Of a DNA stretch of 64,000 nucleotides, positions 44,542 to 56,797 are shown one piece after another. The position numbers were made by a program, and so were the translations under genes. Under the pieces are notes generated by a model, which had not been told where the DNA came from, did no database searches, and saw only the letters and a program-made list of their open reading frames with translations. Origin of the DNA: Hypholoma sublateritium FD-334 SS-4. Lineage: Eukaryota > Basidiomycota > Agaricomycetes > Agaricales > Strophariaceae. The stretch lies in contig KN817521.1 in NCBI GenBank assembly GCA_000827495.1, positions 868,001 through 932,000 on the forward strand. The letters are read 5' to 3'. Numbering within the stretch: the stretch's first letter is position 1; each line of letters opens with the position of its first letter.

Positions 44542-47500
44542 ATGCCGCTGTCCCCACATCTCCCTAACGTACCCCAACGCCAGCTCTACCAGCTACGACC
44601 CCGTAACGACCTCAACGACAACTGGGCCTCGGACTCCACAACTGCATGGTCTACCATAAGCCCGTCTAACCCCACCTCTGCAACGACCCCTACGACCTCT
44701 GATATACTGCAAAGCACATCTGTATCCCCTACCCAAATATCTATACCAGAACCTTCACCAACATCGTCGATACCACTTTCCTCAGATGGAACGAGTCCTC
44801 TTGTCTTCACCACTATGATTCCAGTTACCACCATCGCGCAACCCGACACGACTATTACGTCCTTTACTGGGCTTCTGGTCACTGACGGAGCAACTCCTAC
44901 ATCTATATCCTCCTCCTCCTTCCTCTCTTCTTCCACAGCCTCAGCCGCTTTCAGTTCCGCTTCTCTTATAGAATCCCGTTCTGGTCCTGTTTGCCCTGGG
45001 CGAGGATTCGACTCGGCAGCTTCGGGCATGCTCTCTGTGATTATTATTCCTAGTGTCATTGGATTAATATTATGGGTAAGCTCTCTGCATGCATATGCCT
45101 CATGTCCGCTGACCCAGGCTGCCAGATTTTGTTTGCTGTTCTGAGGCCTCGATTTCGACAAGTTTACGCGTTACGAGAATGGTTTGTCCAACCAGAGTGA
45201 GTTCTTGTGCTTATATCCTCATAGTGCACATACAAATCCATGCGCTATCTAGCCTTCGACCAAAACCCCTTGGCTCGGCTTTTTTCGCATTCTTGTTCCC
45301 TAAAGTTCCTCTTGTACCATCCGTTCCCTCGGACGTATCCGACGCGGGTCGATCTATTGCCCAAGATGCCAAGCTCTTCCCATCCGACGAAGAACTTTCA
45401 CAGCGTGCTCTATGGATTGCTTTACTCATAGCGCTAGGGTGGTCTGTCATCGCTCTCTTAGGGGCCCTACCTCTCTATATCGTCGATACACCGTGTAACG
45501 CGGATTATGCAACTTCTTCTGTATTCGGGGGTGGGTATTCTACCCTTACAGACCTCAGTTTCCTGCGACTTTTGAGATCGGTCGAAACTGGTGGCATCAC
45601 TTCTGACAACATATCGACTGGGCTACAGCGCAGACTCGCAGATCCCATTCCCGAATCCCTTCACTTGCGGGTGCGTGTCATTATATTGACGGCATTTGTT
45701 ATCGTCCTTGGAGTGATTCCTGCGTTGTGGAAAATTGTCAAAGAATTCAACCGAGTGGCCGCATACCGACGTCAATGGCTGGAGGTTAAATGTGAAGGAA
45801 AGGATTTAGCTTGGCTCAGTGCGAAGAACGCTCCTGGGTATGCCACATGGGGCGAAAAACAGCTCAAAGACCATCTTGTAAAAATTGGTTTGAGCTCAAC
45901 CTTGGGTGGCACAGAAAGGCAAAATGGAAATGCAACCGCAGGTGGGGCTCGCCCTCGCGCTGGAGCAAGAACCACTCGTCGGAGAGAAGAGGAACAACCA
46001 CTTAACGACAAACATGAAGTTGAAACCAACGGAGAAGTTGATATTCAGAGTCTCTTCTCAATTGGGTGAGAATTTTTAACTCAAATGCTGAAACTAATCT
46101 AACCAATTTCACCAGAGACACGCATAAAATTGCTTTACTCATAGAGGAGAGAGATCAAATTCTTGAAAATTTGGAAATATCAGAAACCAAGTACATCAAC
46201 TCCTTCCGTGTCACAACTCCGGACCCGTCAATTCTCGATTTCGTTCCACCACCGCCACCTGCAGATCCAAACAGGCCGTACATTAGCCGTCCAATTCCGC
46301 TCGCTGGGCAGCAGCAGCGCAAGTCTAGAACCCGCCGACATGTCAATAGAGCTTTTGCCTCGTCGTCTCTGGCCCCGACCTCCTTTGTCGCCCCTTCTTC
46401 ATATTACAAACTTCGTGGAGTCCAAGGCGTCAGTGGAGGACGGTTCGCGGAGACCGGAGCTGATCGACACCTAAGCCTCACTGAGTCTATCAACTCACGC
46501 GTCATTGGTAGTAGGTTCATGGAAGTTAATCGCAACTCTGTCGCATATGGTCGCCTACCCCTCGGGACTAATGTTGCCGTCGAGCAATCCGGGGAACTGG
46601 GACCAGTAGATCCACGTGGAAGCTGGATGCCTTCCATTCCAGACCCGCGCCTTTTTGGTCCCAACTATGGGCTGACATCCTACGAGGACATGGAAGTCGA
46701 TGAGCATGGAGTTGTGCGGACCGTTCACGAACAGGAAGAAGCTCGGGAATGGGTTGACTTGTCCCAGGAAGAGGAGCAATTTGCCACTGACTTCAATGGA
46801 ATTCCTCCAGAGCAAGCTGGGCCATCGTCTTTCTTGCGCCGACCACGACCGCCCAAAACAGATACTACCCCGCCTTCCACCCGACGCGAAACCTTCCCGA
46901 GACGCGAGACTACGTACGCTGTTGACCCAGAAGCTGTACCTCCGCCCCACCTCCGTCTGCAACCTACACAACCATTTGTTCGTCCGCTCGATGGACTAGG
47001 GTTTGAGGACCTCGGACACGTGTACGCTGAGATCACGCAGTGGCGGTCGAGACTGAAAATGATCAACGTCGAGATATCGGAAGCACAAAATCAGAGCTAC
47101 ACTGATATTGCGCACGGTACGAACATCAATGGCTGGCTCATGGTCGGCCGTGGGCTTAGATTTATTCCTGGGACTCAAATGATCGAAGGCAGAGCAAAGG
47201 AGGACATACGGTGGGACGTACTGCAGAACGAGCGAAGTTGGCTAGACACAACGGTGTTGTGGGCTGTGGTCATTGCGACGATGGTCATTCTGGCTGCCGC
47301 ATGTGAGTGCTTATAGATACTACAGGATGTCATTGTTGTCATTGACGCACATTTTCTGTTAGTAACGGCCGCCGTTGGTCTGTTCTTGGCTCCTTCTCCC
47401 AATTTTGCGCATTATATTCCGTTCTTGAAGCCTCTTCTCACTGGCGAAACTGTTGCAGCAGGGATTGCAACCATCCTCGCACCTGCCATCGCTGCCACTA

Positions 47501-48983
47501 TTTTTGTCATTTTGGGGATTATAACCATTCATTGTATGTGATTACTATCTAGTGGTTCTCTCACCGAAGTAAGCTTATATCGTGTTCAGGGGTGACAACA
47601 ATCCATGGATCGGTTTCAGTCTCTGGGAACCAACTACTTATTTTCAAAATTACATTTTTCATATTGACTGGTGTCGGAGCACTTTGGCTCGTAGCCATCG
47701 GGGCTATTTTGTTCTCCATGCAGGGCATTAGCACCAACACAGAGCCAACGATATCCGTTTCAAACGGCGCTGTGTACATGAGCGTTCTCGCACTCGCACT
47801 TATTATCAATGTTGCTATCATAATGCCGGCCACACTGCTTTTGCAACCCATGCGACTTTGGCGCGTCATTCGTGCCGAAAAGGCTGCAGTTACTCCACGG
47901 CAACGTTTCCGAGGTGTGTACTCTCGTTCATGTGGTATCTTGCAAGTGGAATCCTAAACACCTTACTACAGCCGTGTACCCTAGGACCTACGATCCTACA
48001 TATGCGACTGGGGCATGTGTACTCGCCCTCGTCTTTGCCTCAACTTTTGCTCTCATTTTCCCTCTAATTGCACCAGCCGTTGTTGTTTTGCTGCTTTTGA
48101 CACTAATTGGTGCGTACCCGTAGTAGCTTCGACCTATGGATACTTGCTTACTACGATATTGTTGATAGCCCAGCGTTTCTTAGTTGGATATGTTTATGCC
48201 CGCACTCATTCGCAGACAGGTGGTTTGTTACATATGTGGATGCTCCAGCGCTTTGGCACGTTGCTATCACTGCAACCTCTTCTTCTGGGTCTCATCTGCT
48301 TGGCTCTGCACTTCTGGGAAGAAGGCGGTGTACTTATTGGAACAGGCGTCTTTGTCGTGATTTTCATGGAGGGATATACTCACTGGAAAATGAGACTTCC
48401 TAGTCGCGACTCCCTCAGTCCCATCACCATAAACTCGCTGGATACCTTCGTGAACGGGGCCAACACGTATCATACTGACGCTGACTCGGCAAATGGAAGT
48501 ACTCCTCCTGGTACACGCACTCGTGGCTCCATGGCATCGGTATTGGAGATGATGAGTGTTACATTGGCTGTAATGCCTTCTGCCTCCAACTATAAGGGAC
48601 CTGTTCCTCTACGTAAGGTGCTTTCATTCATCTCAGCGTCAATATTGATGTCTTTTTTCATTGGATCTACAGAAACCGAGACTCTAGACGATCTCACAGC
48701 TACGGAACGAGCAGCACGAACACATCCTGACGCTCCGCCCAGGCTACCGCCCCTCCCATTTACTGACCACGCAGAAGACATGGCTGGCATTCTATATGCC
48801 CCCGAGTTGATTGCACCTCCACCAATAATTTGGCTACCCAGAGATTCGGCGAATCTGGCACAATCCGAGGCGGTTGATCTGCAAAAGTATCACGATCTGC
48901 AGGTAACGGTGGATGTTCGCTCAAAGGACGACGTAACGCATCTACATAGAACACCTTCTTCGTCTCGACGGCCGTCAAGATAA
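44542..48983 (+). CDS. CSC1/OSCA-like (DUF221, RSN1_7TM) membrane channel
   Basis: Nine exons: 44542-45075, 45126-45196, 45253-46065, 46116-47302, 47363-47533, 47590-47913, 47972-48109, 48169-48612 and 48673-48983, 1330 residues. The first about 150 residues are a Ser/Thr/Pro-rich presumed ectodomain, then a first span (MLSVIIIPSVIGLILWILFAV) with RPRFRQVYALREWF at its inner edge. Two further spans lie around ALLIALGWSVIALL and VIILTAFVIVLGVIPALW. A long hydrophilic loop (about residues 390-860) holds the usual cytosolic domain position. The 7TM part includes TTVLWAVVIATMVILAA, AAVGLFLAPSPNF, VGALWLVAIGAILF, VYPRTYDPTYATGACVLALV, RFLVGYVYARTHSQTGG and FGTLLSLQPLLLGLI. Related proteins are calcium-permeable stress-gated channels. 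The loop is longer and more disordered than in typical CSC1, so channel activity is inferred. Confidence 0.8.
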
Positions 48984-49546
48984 CATTGCATTGGGTTTTG
49001 ACATGGACCGCTTGTTTGTACTTTGGATGTGGTAATTTAAAACGGACAGTAATCGCTTGGAATCTAGTGCGCTCTAGGCCTCGTATCCTGTAGTCGGATT
49101 AGGGTGATCTCAGTGACGTCACTGCAATATATATGTTGTAGCGGAACGGGGAAGATATCGATCATATACACCTGAATCCTTCGTCATTGGTTGGTTTTCC
49201 TCTGAAAAACTACTGCCTTCCGGTCCTGTCGGAGCGGATAGAAACCTTGCATAGATCTTATCCCACGCAATTTCTCGTCATCTTTTGGTTCCCAAAAAAA
49301 GAAGGAAATCTTTTTAAATCTAGATGAATTCGCTGAGGCTGACTGCATGCAGAGTTGAATTCAGTTTGGTGTGGTTCTATCGAAAAGGGAATTATGTGAC
49401 CTTGTCAGCAACGTATATAATATAACGATCAATAATAATATAAGCTCTCCTTAGTTTTTTCCCTCGCGCTTGAAGTTTATACACGTCGGCTTTTGACGCC
49501 GCCACCGCCTCACGTTCCCCAGACAAGTCAATCGCATATTCCGAAT
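48984..49546. other. spacer after the CSC1-like gene
   Basis: 3' flank of the channel gene and promoter of a small ORF. It contains a perfect 14-bp palindrome, cagtgacgtcactg, at 49111-49124 (see separate entry). No other gene was recognised. Confidence 0.4.
49111..49124. promoter_or_regulatory. palindromic CRE-like site (TGACGTCA)
   Basis: The 14-bp sequence is its own reverse complement and has TGACGTCA at its centre, the classical bZIP (CREB/ATF) binding site. A TATA-like run (atatatatg) follows directly. Regulatory use is inferred. Confidence 0.4.
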
Positions 49547-49783
49547 ATGTCCAACCCACCCACCGACAGCACGGCAGATTCTCTCGCGCAATACTCTCGC
49601 TCGCTGCACGCTTATACGCTTGGCCTCTGGACAGAATCAAGGAGGCAGGCGGATCAGGGCACACAGGACGCCGCGCCTCCCGTCCGCACTACTGCTCAGA
49701 AACCAGAAGACGCGCCTACCCAACTTGAATCAGTCGCACAGACGGAAGCGATGTCTTCATCCCCCGCCGACCAGAATAAATAA
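49547..49783 (+). CDS. small hypothetical protein, 78 residues
   Basis: A single frame starting MSNPPTDSTADSLAQYSRSL in good context (gaatATGtcc), with a central amphipathic segment YSRSLHAYTLGLWTESRRQA and a polar Ser/Pro/Gln-rich tail. The frame stays open upstream to 49493 without a better start. No family was recognised. The segment LWTESRRQA recalls short basidiomycete proteins of unknown role, but this is a weak impression. Confidence 0.4.
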   Translation: MSNPPTDSTADSLAQYSRSLHAYTLGLWTESRRQADQGTQDAAPPVRTTAQKPEDAPTQLESVAQTEAMSSSPADQNK

Positions 49784-50580
49784 TTTTGCACGTTTTTCCT
49801 GTACCACATTCACTATGTCCTTCCCGGTCTGTCTCTACTCTATCGACCATAACGTTTGCTCGAATGGTCCACTTATTTGACATATCTCTTTGGCCGTATA
49901 GGTAATTAATTATCGCCTCTCAAGACTTTCTTCCCCGATCCCGTTCTCGCCACCAACCCCAGGCCAAGTTTGGCGCTGGGGGAATACCTCATTTCCCTAT
50001 TTCCTATTTCCCCGCTGCCGCGAGGGAACGTACGGTATACATTTACTGCTTGTAATCTGTGCTCGTAGACGGAATATTTTCGGGCATTTCAACTCCTTTC
50101 GTTCATGTCGTAGATTCATCTATGCTGCAACTGCGCTGCCTCAATATCAGACCCATGCCACCCTCCTCTACCGCACTACATCGCCAATGGCGGTAGAACA
50201 ACGTGGCCCAAACAACATGATCCCTTTCCTCGTGGACAGGAAATACATAGTGCATTGCTATAGTCTGACGATGCGATGAGCCTGGGAGTGTTCTGTTCCC
50301 CTCGCCTACAGAACAGCGTAGCCTATGTCTTGTGGTGGGGTATGTGCAAAAATATGACGCCGCCGAGGATAATCGGAGGTTTTCCGACGGTCAAAAAAGA
50401 CGCGACCTGATTACTAGCTCTTTGGCTGTGATGGTGAGCTTTACCACGCGCACCTTCCAAGCATCCTTATTGGCGCGCACAAGCCATACAGATTATGACG
50501 GAATTCTGGAAGGATGCGTGAATCTGGACGGAAGAGTGCACTTTTTTGTGGCCGCTGAGCATAAGTGTCACCGTTATATT

Positions 50581-50603
50581 CGGAGGTTCGTACAGAACCT
50601 CCG
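50581..50603. repeat. short perfect hairpin
   Basis: Nine-base arms cggaggttc and gaacctccg flank the loop gtaca. There is no T-run and no adjacent gene end, so a role is unknown. Confidence 0.5.
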
Positions 50604-51429
50604 TCGAGGTCCCATCAATGGCCCAAACCAAGCCCAAACACCCAAACGTGACAAACATAAAGAGACCCGGACAAACCCTGGGTTAGTATAAGTTCCGAAG
50701 TGAATTCTGAGTTCATGTCGAGTGCAACTCTTCATAGGAGAACAGGACTGAAGTCACAGTAACAGTAGCTATTTCTTGGGTACAAGGGAAATACAGTATG
50801 TTCTTCCAAAAAACAGTTTGCAGTCAAGTCGCCAAGTGCAGCCAAGGGAAGACGTCACAGGCCTTAATTGAGATTGGGCGATGATCAATGCGTGTGAAAT
50901 ATGATGTCATAAGGCCGAACAAGACCAAGCAATGGCAAATATTGTCATCAATTCCACCAAGAGCTAGCCTGGGCACCTCTCCTCTTGCTCTCTCCTCTGT
51001 TCCTCTTCCTCCTCAATTATTTCGTTACATCACTTTAAAACTATCATCAAATATCTTGCTCTCGTCTCTCTGGAAAAGTGTAGCATTCGTGGCCATGTCA
51101 TGCTCATTGTTAGGGCCGCTCAAGCTCAAGGAGCGTCTGCGCAACAACCGCCACGTGAAATGGTAGGAATGGCACATCCCCGGTAGCGACAAGGAAAACG
51201 AGTATGTACAGACGACTTTTCTCGATGGAATACCACTGACATACGTAGCGTAAGTATCTCCATTCTTGGATGCAGTAGGGCGCAATTCATGTCTTCAAGG
51301 AACACCATCATGCCCCACCATGCGCATAAGAGCTATTTTTAGGCAGTGCACTTATCGAGCGGCTGGGAGCGTGGCCTAGCGGGACTGAACCATTCAGTCT
51401 TCTTAACGAGCCCACGTTCGTTAAGGTGA

Positions 51430-51441
51430 GCGGGTATAAAA
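51430..51441 (+). promoter_or_regulatory. TATA box before the sphingomyelinase-like gene
   Basis: gggtataaaaag matches the TATA consensus. Transcription would start about 30 bp downstream, near 51460, which favours the second ATG (51473) over the first (51458) as the true start. Confidence 0.6.
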
Positions 51442-51472
51442 AGAGCTAGCCTAGCTCATGCGTCCGGCAAGA

Positions 51473-54400
51473 ATGCGTGTGGCACCACTCTTTTCCCTCG
51501 CGACGGTTGTGCGAGTTGGGTCGGTGGTAGCCACCCAACTCATTCGGCCTTCTACGTTCACCGCTCCTGGCCCCTTTCCTACGTCCGTATTCTCGAAATA
51601 TTACAACTCGCCCACGGCAACTTCCGCGCAACCTGAACCAGTTATCTCTGATCCTGTTCTGGTCTGTAGTTTCTTAACTTCTGTCGGCTTCCATTCATGT
51701 ATATTACTCCCTAGCATCGAGTATATCCTCTCGCATTAACTGATCCAAATACCATTCCAATTAATGACACTGCGGACCCTCATCCATTGCCACCAGTAGC
51801 TTCGTCCTCCCAAATTCTGAACAACGCTTTTACGCAGTTGACTTCCATTGCTTCGAACCCAATCTTTGCAAACGACAAATGTGGTCAATGTCAAGCTATT
51901 CTAGGGATTGCAAAATTCGTGTCTCTGGCGACGCCTTCCAATGGTCCTGCGTTCTTCATTGAGTTTTGTAATGTTTTCCATTTGGCCAGTAATTGCGCCG
52001 TCATGTACGGCCAATTCAGTGGGATCGGGTCCGTCATCACGCAAGTCATCGCCAATGCAGACACGGGTGGATATGATGGCCAGGTATATAATGCCATTAT
52101 TTAAGATTGCGAAGTGGGAAAGCTGACTGCAACAACCATTTGTCAGGCTCTGTGTCAGAATTTTTTCAGCCTGTGCCCTGCACCACCAACAGTACCGTTG
52201 AACCTTACGAACTGGTTTGCTAAGCCGAAACCCTCACCTCTCCCTCCCTTGAAAAAAGCTAGTGGTCAAAGGCTGAAGGTCCTACATATGTCTGATTTCC
52301 ATTTGGACCCAAGTATGCAATTTTTTCTGCGACATTTACTGTTTTGGTTGACTTTATTTAATTTCAGGGTTTGCAACGGGCGCTGAGGCGAACTGTACAT
52401 CCGGTCTATGCTGTAGATCGAATAATCACAATAACCAAAGCCCAAACCAAGTGATGATGCCGGCCCCGCGTTATGGCGCATATCTATGGTAAGTTTTGCG
52501 TAAAGTTTTGTTAGCGATGTCACAACTTTCGAAATTCAGTGATACTCCTATATCTCTCGGACTATCTGCGCTCGAAGCTATACCAGCTTTAACTGACACC
52601 AAGGATACTGGTTTTGCATTTACTGTCTACACTGGTGATCTGGTCTCACATGATCCCGACAATCAACTCTCAAGGTACGCGAAACTGTTGAAGGTTCTAA
52701 CAACATTTAATCTTTTTCTTTTTCTTTTCTTAGAGGATATATTGAATATACAGAGGTATTCAGCCTCTACTATCTCGTGTTTGTCATCGTATTAATATTT
52801 CAAAAAGACCATTCTTTACGACCTTTTCAAGAAGATGCTTGGTAGTGGACCTGTATATGCTGCTCTAGGAAACCACGATAGTTACAACCAGTACGGCTTC
52901 TACCTAGGTTTTCATTGCTTACGTCTGACTTATCGACCAAGAGCGCAGGATGCACCGAATTCATTAGGGACACCGCTTGCACAACAATTCAGTTGGTATG
53001 GTCTTAGGTTTTGCACATCATTACGGTCCTTTGCCAACCTAAATCTACAGGAATTATGATCATGTCGCAGACCTTTGGCAACACGAAGGATGGATCCCGA
53101 CATCGGCCGTGGCTTTAGCGCGTGCCCATTATGCTGGTTACGCGGTACAGCGATCCGACGGCCTTAGAATCATTACCTTGAACACGGATATGTGTATGTT
53201 CATCTTTTTTTTTTTCCTTTTTAGCGTCGATCTTAAATTTGCACAGGGTATCGGTAAGAATTTATGACATATTGCGCAAACACCTGGAATCTCATGTGGG
53301 ATCCTATCAGTGCCAATTACTTCAACTACATCAACATGACGAACCCTGATACATCCGGGATGTTACGATTTCTAACTGACGAATTGCAAGATGCTGAAGA
53401 CGCTGGCGATCGAGGTTAGTCCGAATACTCTCGTCATCAAAGCGTCATATAATGATTGTCTTCGTCAGTATGGATCATTGGTCATGTGTTATCAGGCTGG
53501 GACGGGACAAATCCACTGAGAAACCCCACCAATCTTTGTGAGACTAAAACCATTATACTGATCATCTAATTAAACACCGTTTTCCAGTCTACCAGATGTA
53601 AGCAGTATTCTGGGCCCTTTCTCCATGTGTATACTGATTCGATTTGATCGTTTTAGTGTAGACCGCTTCACGCCTCATGTTATCGCAAGTGAGTCACCAC
53701 ACCTGGTATACCCCTGTCGATATCCAGTGAAAAATTTCCCTAATTGCGTTGCTCAGGTATATTTTGGGGACAGTGAGAACCTATGATGTTATCTGATCTG
53801 GATGACTACTGACGTTCCCAAGCACACACGAGGATCAACTAACAGTCAGGAACTTTTATTTCCCGTGAACGTTCCGCATTTTTAACAGTGCCTGGACTTA
53901 GATCTACTATGCCAACAATGCAACTACAATGTCAGCAGACACTGCAGGAGCGGTGGCGTGGGTGCGTTTTAGACCGCAGATCATTTCTCGAGGTTTCTAA
54001 CGGTTATCCTCATTGGCAGATCGCACCGTCAGTGACACCTTTAACCAACCTCAATTCAGGTTTCCGCGTGTACGAAGTAGATTCCGCAGTAAGTTATTAC
54101 TGCAATTCATATTTAGAAGGTACTCAATAATTTATCTTATCTCATTAAAGACGTTTGATATCTTGGATGCCCACACGTGCGCTTAATCCTCCTTTTTGAG
54201 CGCCTGTACGAACTTTGCTCTGATTTTATTATCTAAACAGATGGAGAGCCGATGTCGACTCATTTCCGAGCTTGGACTCTCAAACCGCATTTGGACCAAC
54301 ATACGCATATGAATATAACACCCGCCAGACTTACGGAGCATCCATAACATCATGGGGACCAAGCGACCCCTTGAATGCCACATGGTGGCATCTTGTTACG

Positions 54401-54696
54401 GAAGGTGAGTTCCGATATAACCTCGACCCCGTCCACGGCTAAAAATCAGTTGACATTGTCTTCAGCAATGGAAGCTAATTCAACGCTGGTCTCTGTAAGT
54501 TGTGCCAATCCTATTGGTGTAATGCCTTTCTGAACTTTCGACCGCCCAGACTTTTAACACTTTCCAAGGCAAGTCATCCGTGCGTACTGCACCATGCACA
54601 GGTGCCTGTGTAACGGCCAAAATATGCTACATGAGAAGCGGGTCGGTAAGCATTGCCACACAAAACTGCCAACCGGGATTCGGTTCGGTCCAATGA
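51473..54696 (+). CDS. secreted acid sphingomyelinase-like phosphodiesterase
   Basis: A gene of about fifteen or more exons, several tiny (53588-53597, 10 nt; 53757-53772, 16 nt; 53823-53844, 22 nt). Start 51473 gives a signal peptide (MRVAPLFSLATVVRVGSVVA). A saposin-B-like domain with paired cysteines follows (CGQCQAILGIAKF, FCNVF, NCAVMYGQ, CQALCQNFFSLCP). The metallophosphatase core has every metal motif: HMSDFHLDP, YTGDLVSHD, ALGNHD, IGHVLSGW and SIFWGHTHEDQ. Then IYYANNATTMSADT, SGFRVYEVDSA and a Cys-rich end (TGACVTAKICYMRSGS...NCQPGFGS). Members hydrolyse sphingomyelin or similar phosphodiesters outside the cell or in the vacuole. The 3' end faces the deuterolysin gene 159 bp away. 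Confidence 0.88.
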
Positions 54697-54855
54697 CTTG
54701 CGAGGGAGAATGTACAAGAAGAGAATACGCTAGAACAAATCCCCGAACACGGGGTCAGACACAGCTATCTGGAGGTTTGGCTCAATCACTTGTTCTCTTC
54801 TATGTCATTCTATACACACTTTTTCGTTATATGAATACAAGGGTGTTCTATGGAT

Positions 54856-56207
54856 TTAAGCGAGGGCGGGGGTGTTTTCAGCAAAGTATTCATGTGAATC
54901 TGCATTGAGAACAGCTCTGGCGGGGCTACTGGTGGCCAGGCTCTTGGCAGCTGTCTGACCGTAAGCATGGTCATCCGTGCCACCGTTGTTGGTGAAGTGA
55001 GAAGACTCGTGGATGATAGTTCCGGCCTACGATATAATTTACTTCAGGGCCACAGGAACGAAAAATATGTACATTGGTAAATACCTTAGAATCAGTGCCA
55101 GTGTTGCCAGCACTCCAAAAGGCAGAGCAAAGGTAGATTTTTCCGAAGCTTAACGTTGGGCAATGATCAGATCAAAACACTGGCGATTTTTGTATACTTT
55201 TCACTTACGTGTCGGGGTAGACATAGGCGTAGGCAGAATCAGTGCAAGAACAATCGAAAGTAAACGCGGAGAAGTTGTTAGCATCGATCAGCGTAAAGTG
55301 AGAGACGACGGTTTGGTATCGGGCGGTGGTGAAAGCACCGAACCAGGTAGTGTACCTGGTGGTGGCAGTGGTGTGAGAGCTGAGGTAGCTATGAACAGGT
55401 CCTGTGTTAATGACTGGAGCGCTAACAGATAGATTCGGGTAGACTTACGATTTGGCATTAGCAGCGTAGGTCTCAGCAGACGCAATTGCGGTGTTCAGAA
55501 GCGTCTGCCTGGCCGTTGTGCAGCCCACAAAGGTGGCGCGCTTGGCGAGCCCGGAAGGCTCGTCTTCGCGGCGGGAAATGACCAGGTTTCCAGTGACGCT
55601 GGCGGTGAAGGCAGAAGCTTCGGAAATCTCAGCTTGGATGAGTTCAACCTTGTTGTTCTCCTTGACTATGTAGAAGGCCTTGTCGGCTTCAAAATCGAAG
55701 GTACCGGCTCCGGCGGCAGTAAAGTTGTACCCCGCGGAGACTAACGATATTGAATAAGAACGGCCCCGAAGAAATAGCAAAACGTACTCACGATCGTGTG
55801 CAACAGAGACGGAAGCTCCAGGAGCAAGGACGGTGTAGGCTCCGAGCGCGGCAGCAGCTTCGGGTACGTATTTCACCTTGACACCGGTGAAGGAGGGGCG
55901 AGCACCCTTCGCATCGGTAATGGAGAATTTGTTGGCCGGGCGCTTGGACAAGAGACCGCGTGGATCATTTAAGACCTTCAGCGTCTCTGTGCCGGTATTG
56001 GTGATGGTAGCCGTAATCTTGAGGTTCTCGACGCCATGGACGCTCTTCGGGCCTATCAGGCGGAAGATAGTTATTAATAGTTCATTTAGACAGATAAAAA
56101 TAGATGAACGCACCGGAAAGGCTTAGCGACAAAGGCGAGGCTGCAGCGACAGCGGAAACGCCAATGAGGAGGGTAGCAAGCAGCGTTTGGAACGAGGGAG
56201 TCAACAT
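54856..56207 (-). CDS. secreted deuterolysin-type zinc endopeptidase, family M35
   Basis: Minus strand, about six exons, starting [20 protein letters not shown] (signal peptide) at 56207. A beta-rich prodomain follows ([47 protein letters not shown]). It ends at a dibasic site, [12 protein letters not shown], the likely Kex2 cut. The mature domain has [37 protein letters not shown] and the aspzincin signature HESSH followed by GTDDHAYG, which provides the two zinc His and the third ligand Asp. The protein ends ENTPALA. Fungal enzymes of this type often cut before lysine and are broad secreted proteases; they need nothing but zinc. The catalytic residues are all present. Confidence 0.92.
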
Positions 56208-56797
56208 ATTTGGAGAGGTGACCTGATCTGAGCGAAAACTACCATGGATAACATAGATTTTATAGTCTCGTCAAGGCTGTTATCCTAAGGGCCTTGGCCG
56301 TAAGTTGTATTCCAGTTGTTGGAGTCTTGGACAATGTCGCGGCGGTCGCGGCGGCATGACCGAAACAGCCTAAGATAGCCTAAGATCCCAACGTAAGAAA
56401 TTGTCGAGAGGAAAGTGAACAACGCCAACGTGCGATCATAGCATATGACCGCATTATACAGGAGTACGCATGATTGAGATAGAAGGCGAGATTTGGTGAG
56501 TGTGCAAGGGTACATATGCACTGTGTTCCACAAGAAAAATAGGCGTGAATGCGAAAGCCAAGAGCAAGATAGCTTGGAAAATGGCAGCGCGCAATGCGGT
56601 CGTTCGACGGATTGCCAAAGTTAGTGGTCCATGGAGAAATGTCCATGCGACGAGGAGGGAGATATCAACCGACGATCAGAATGGAATTCCCGAGGAGTGC
56701 CCACTCTGGTGTAGAGCTACGAGGACGGGAGGGTCTGGAAAGGAGTAGTAAGTAAGATCTAGAGCTGGCAAAGATTAGATAAGCTTGCATCCTTGCA
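56208..56797. other. promoter region and uncertain hydrophobic frame
   Basis: The deuterolysin promoter must lie in the first part. Minus-strand frames around 56285-56646 encode a hydrophobic stretch (CVLLYNAVICYDRTLALFTF) that looks like a membrane helix, but no complete gene could be assembled. It may be a relic of a small membrane protein. Confidence 0.35.

Larger units (their letters stand above)
49784..51472. other. 1.7-kb gene-poor stretch
   Basis: Frames at 50332-50691 and 50888-51166 have no domain or splice partner. A short perfect hairpin (cggaggttc, 5-base loop, gaacctccg) lies at 50581-50603. A TATA box (gggtataaaaag) is at about 51430-51441, just before the sphingomyelinase-like gene. 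Nothing else was recognised. Confidence 0.4.

Noticed and set aside
51371..51436. tRNA-like start (gagcgtggcctagcggg) upstream of the sphingomyelinase gene
   Set aside because: The cloverleaf could not be completed; the arms do not pair.
56285..56646. Membrane protein gene upstream of deuterolysin
   Set aside because: Only one hydrophobic stretch could be read; frames shift and no start-to-stop model holds.
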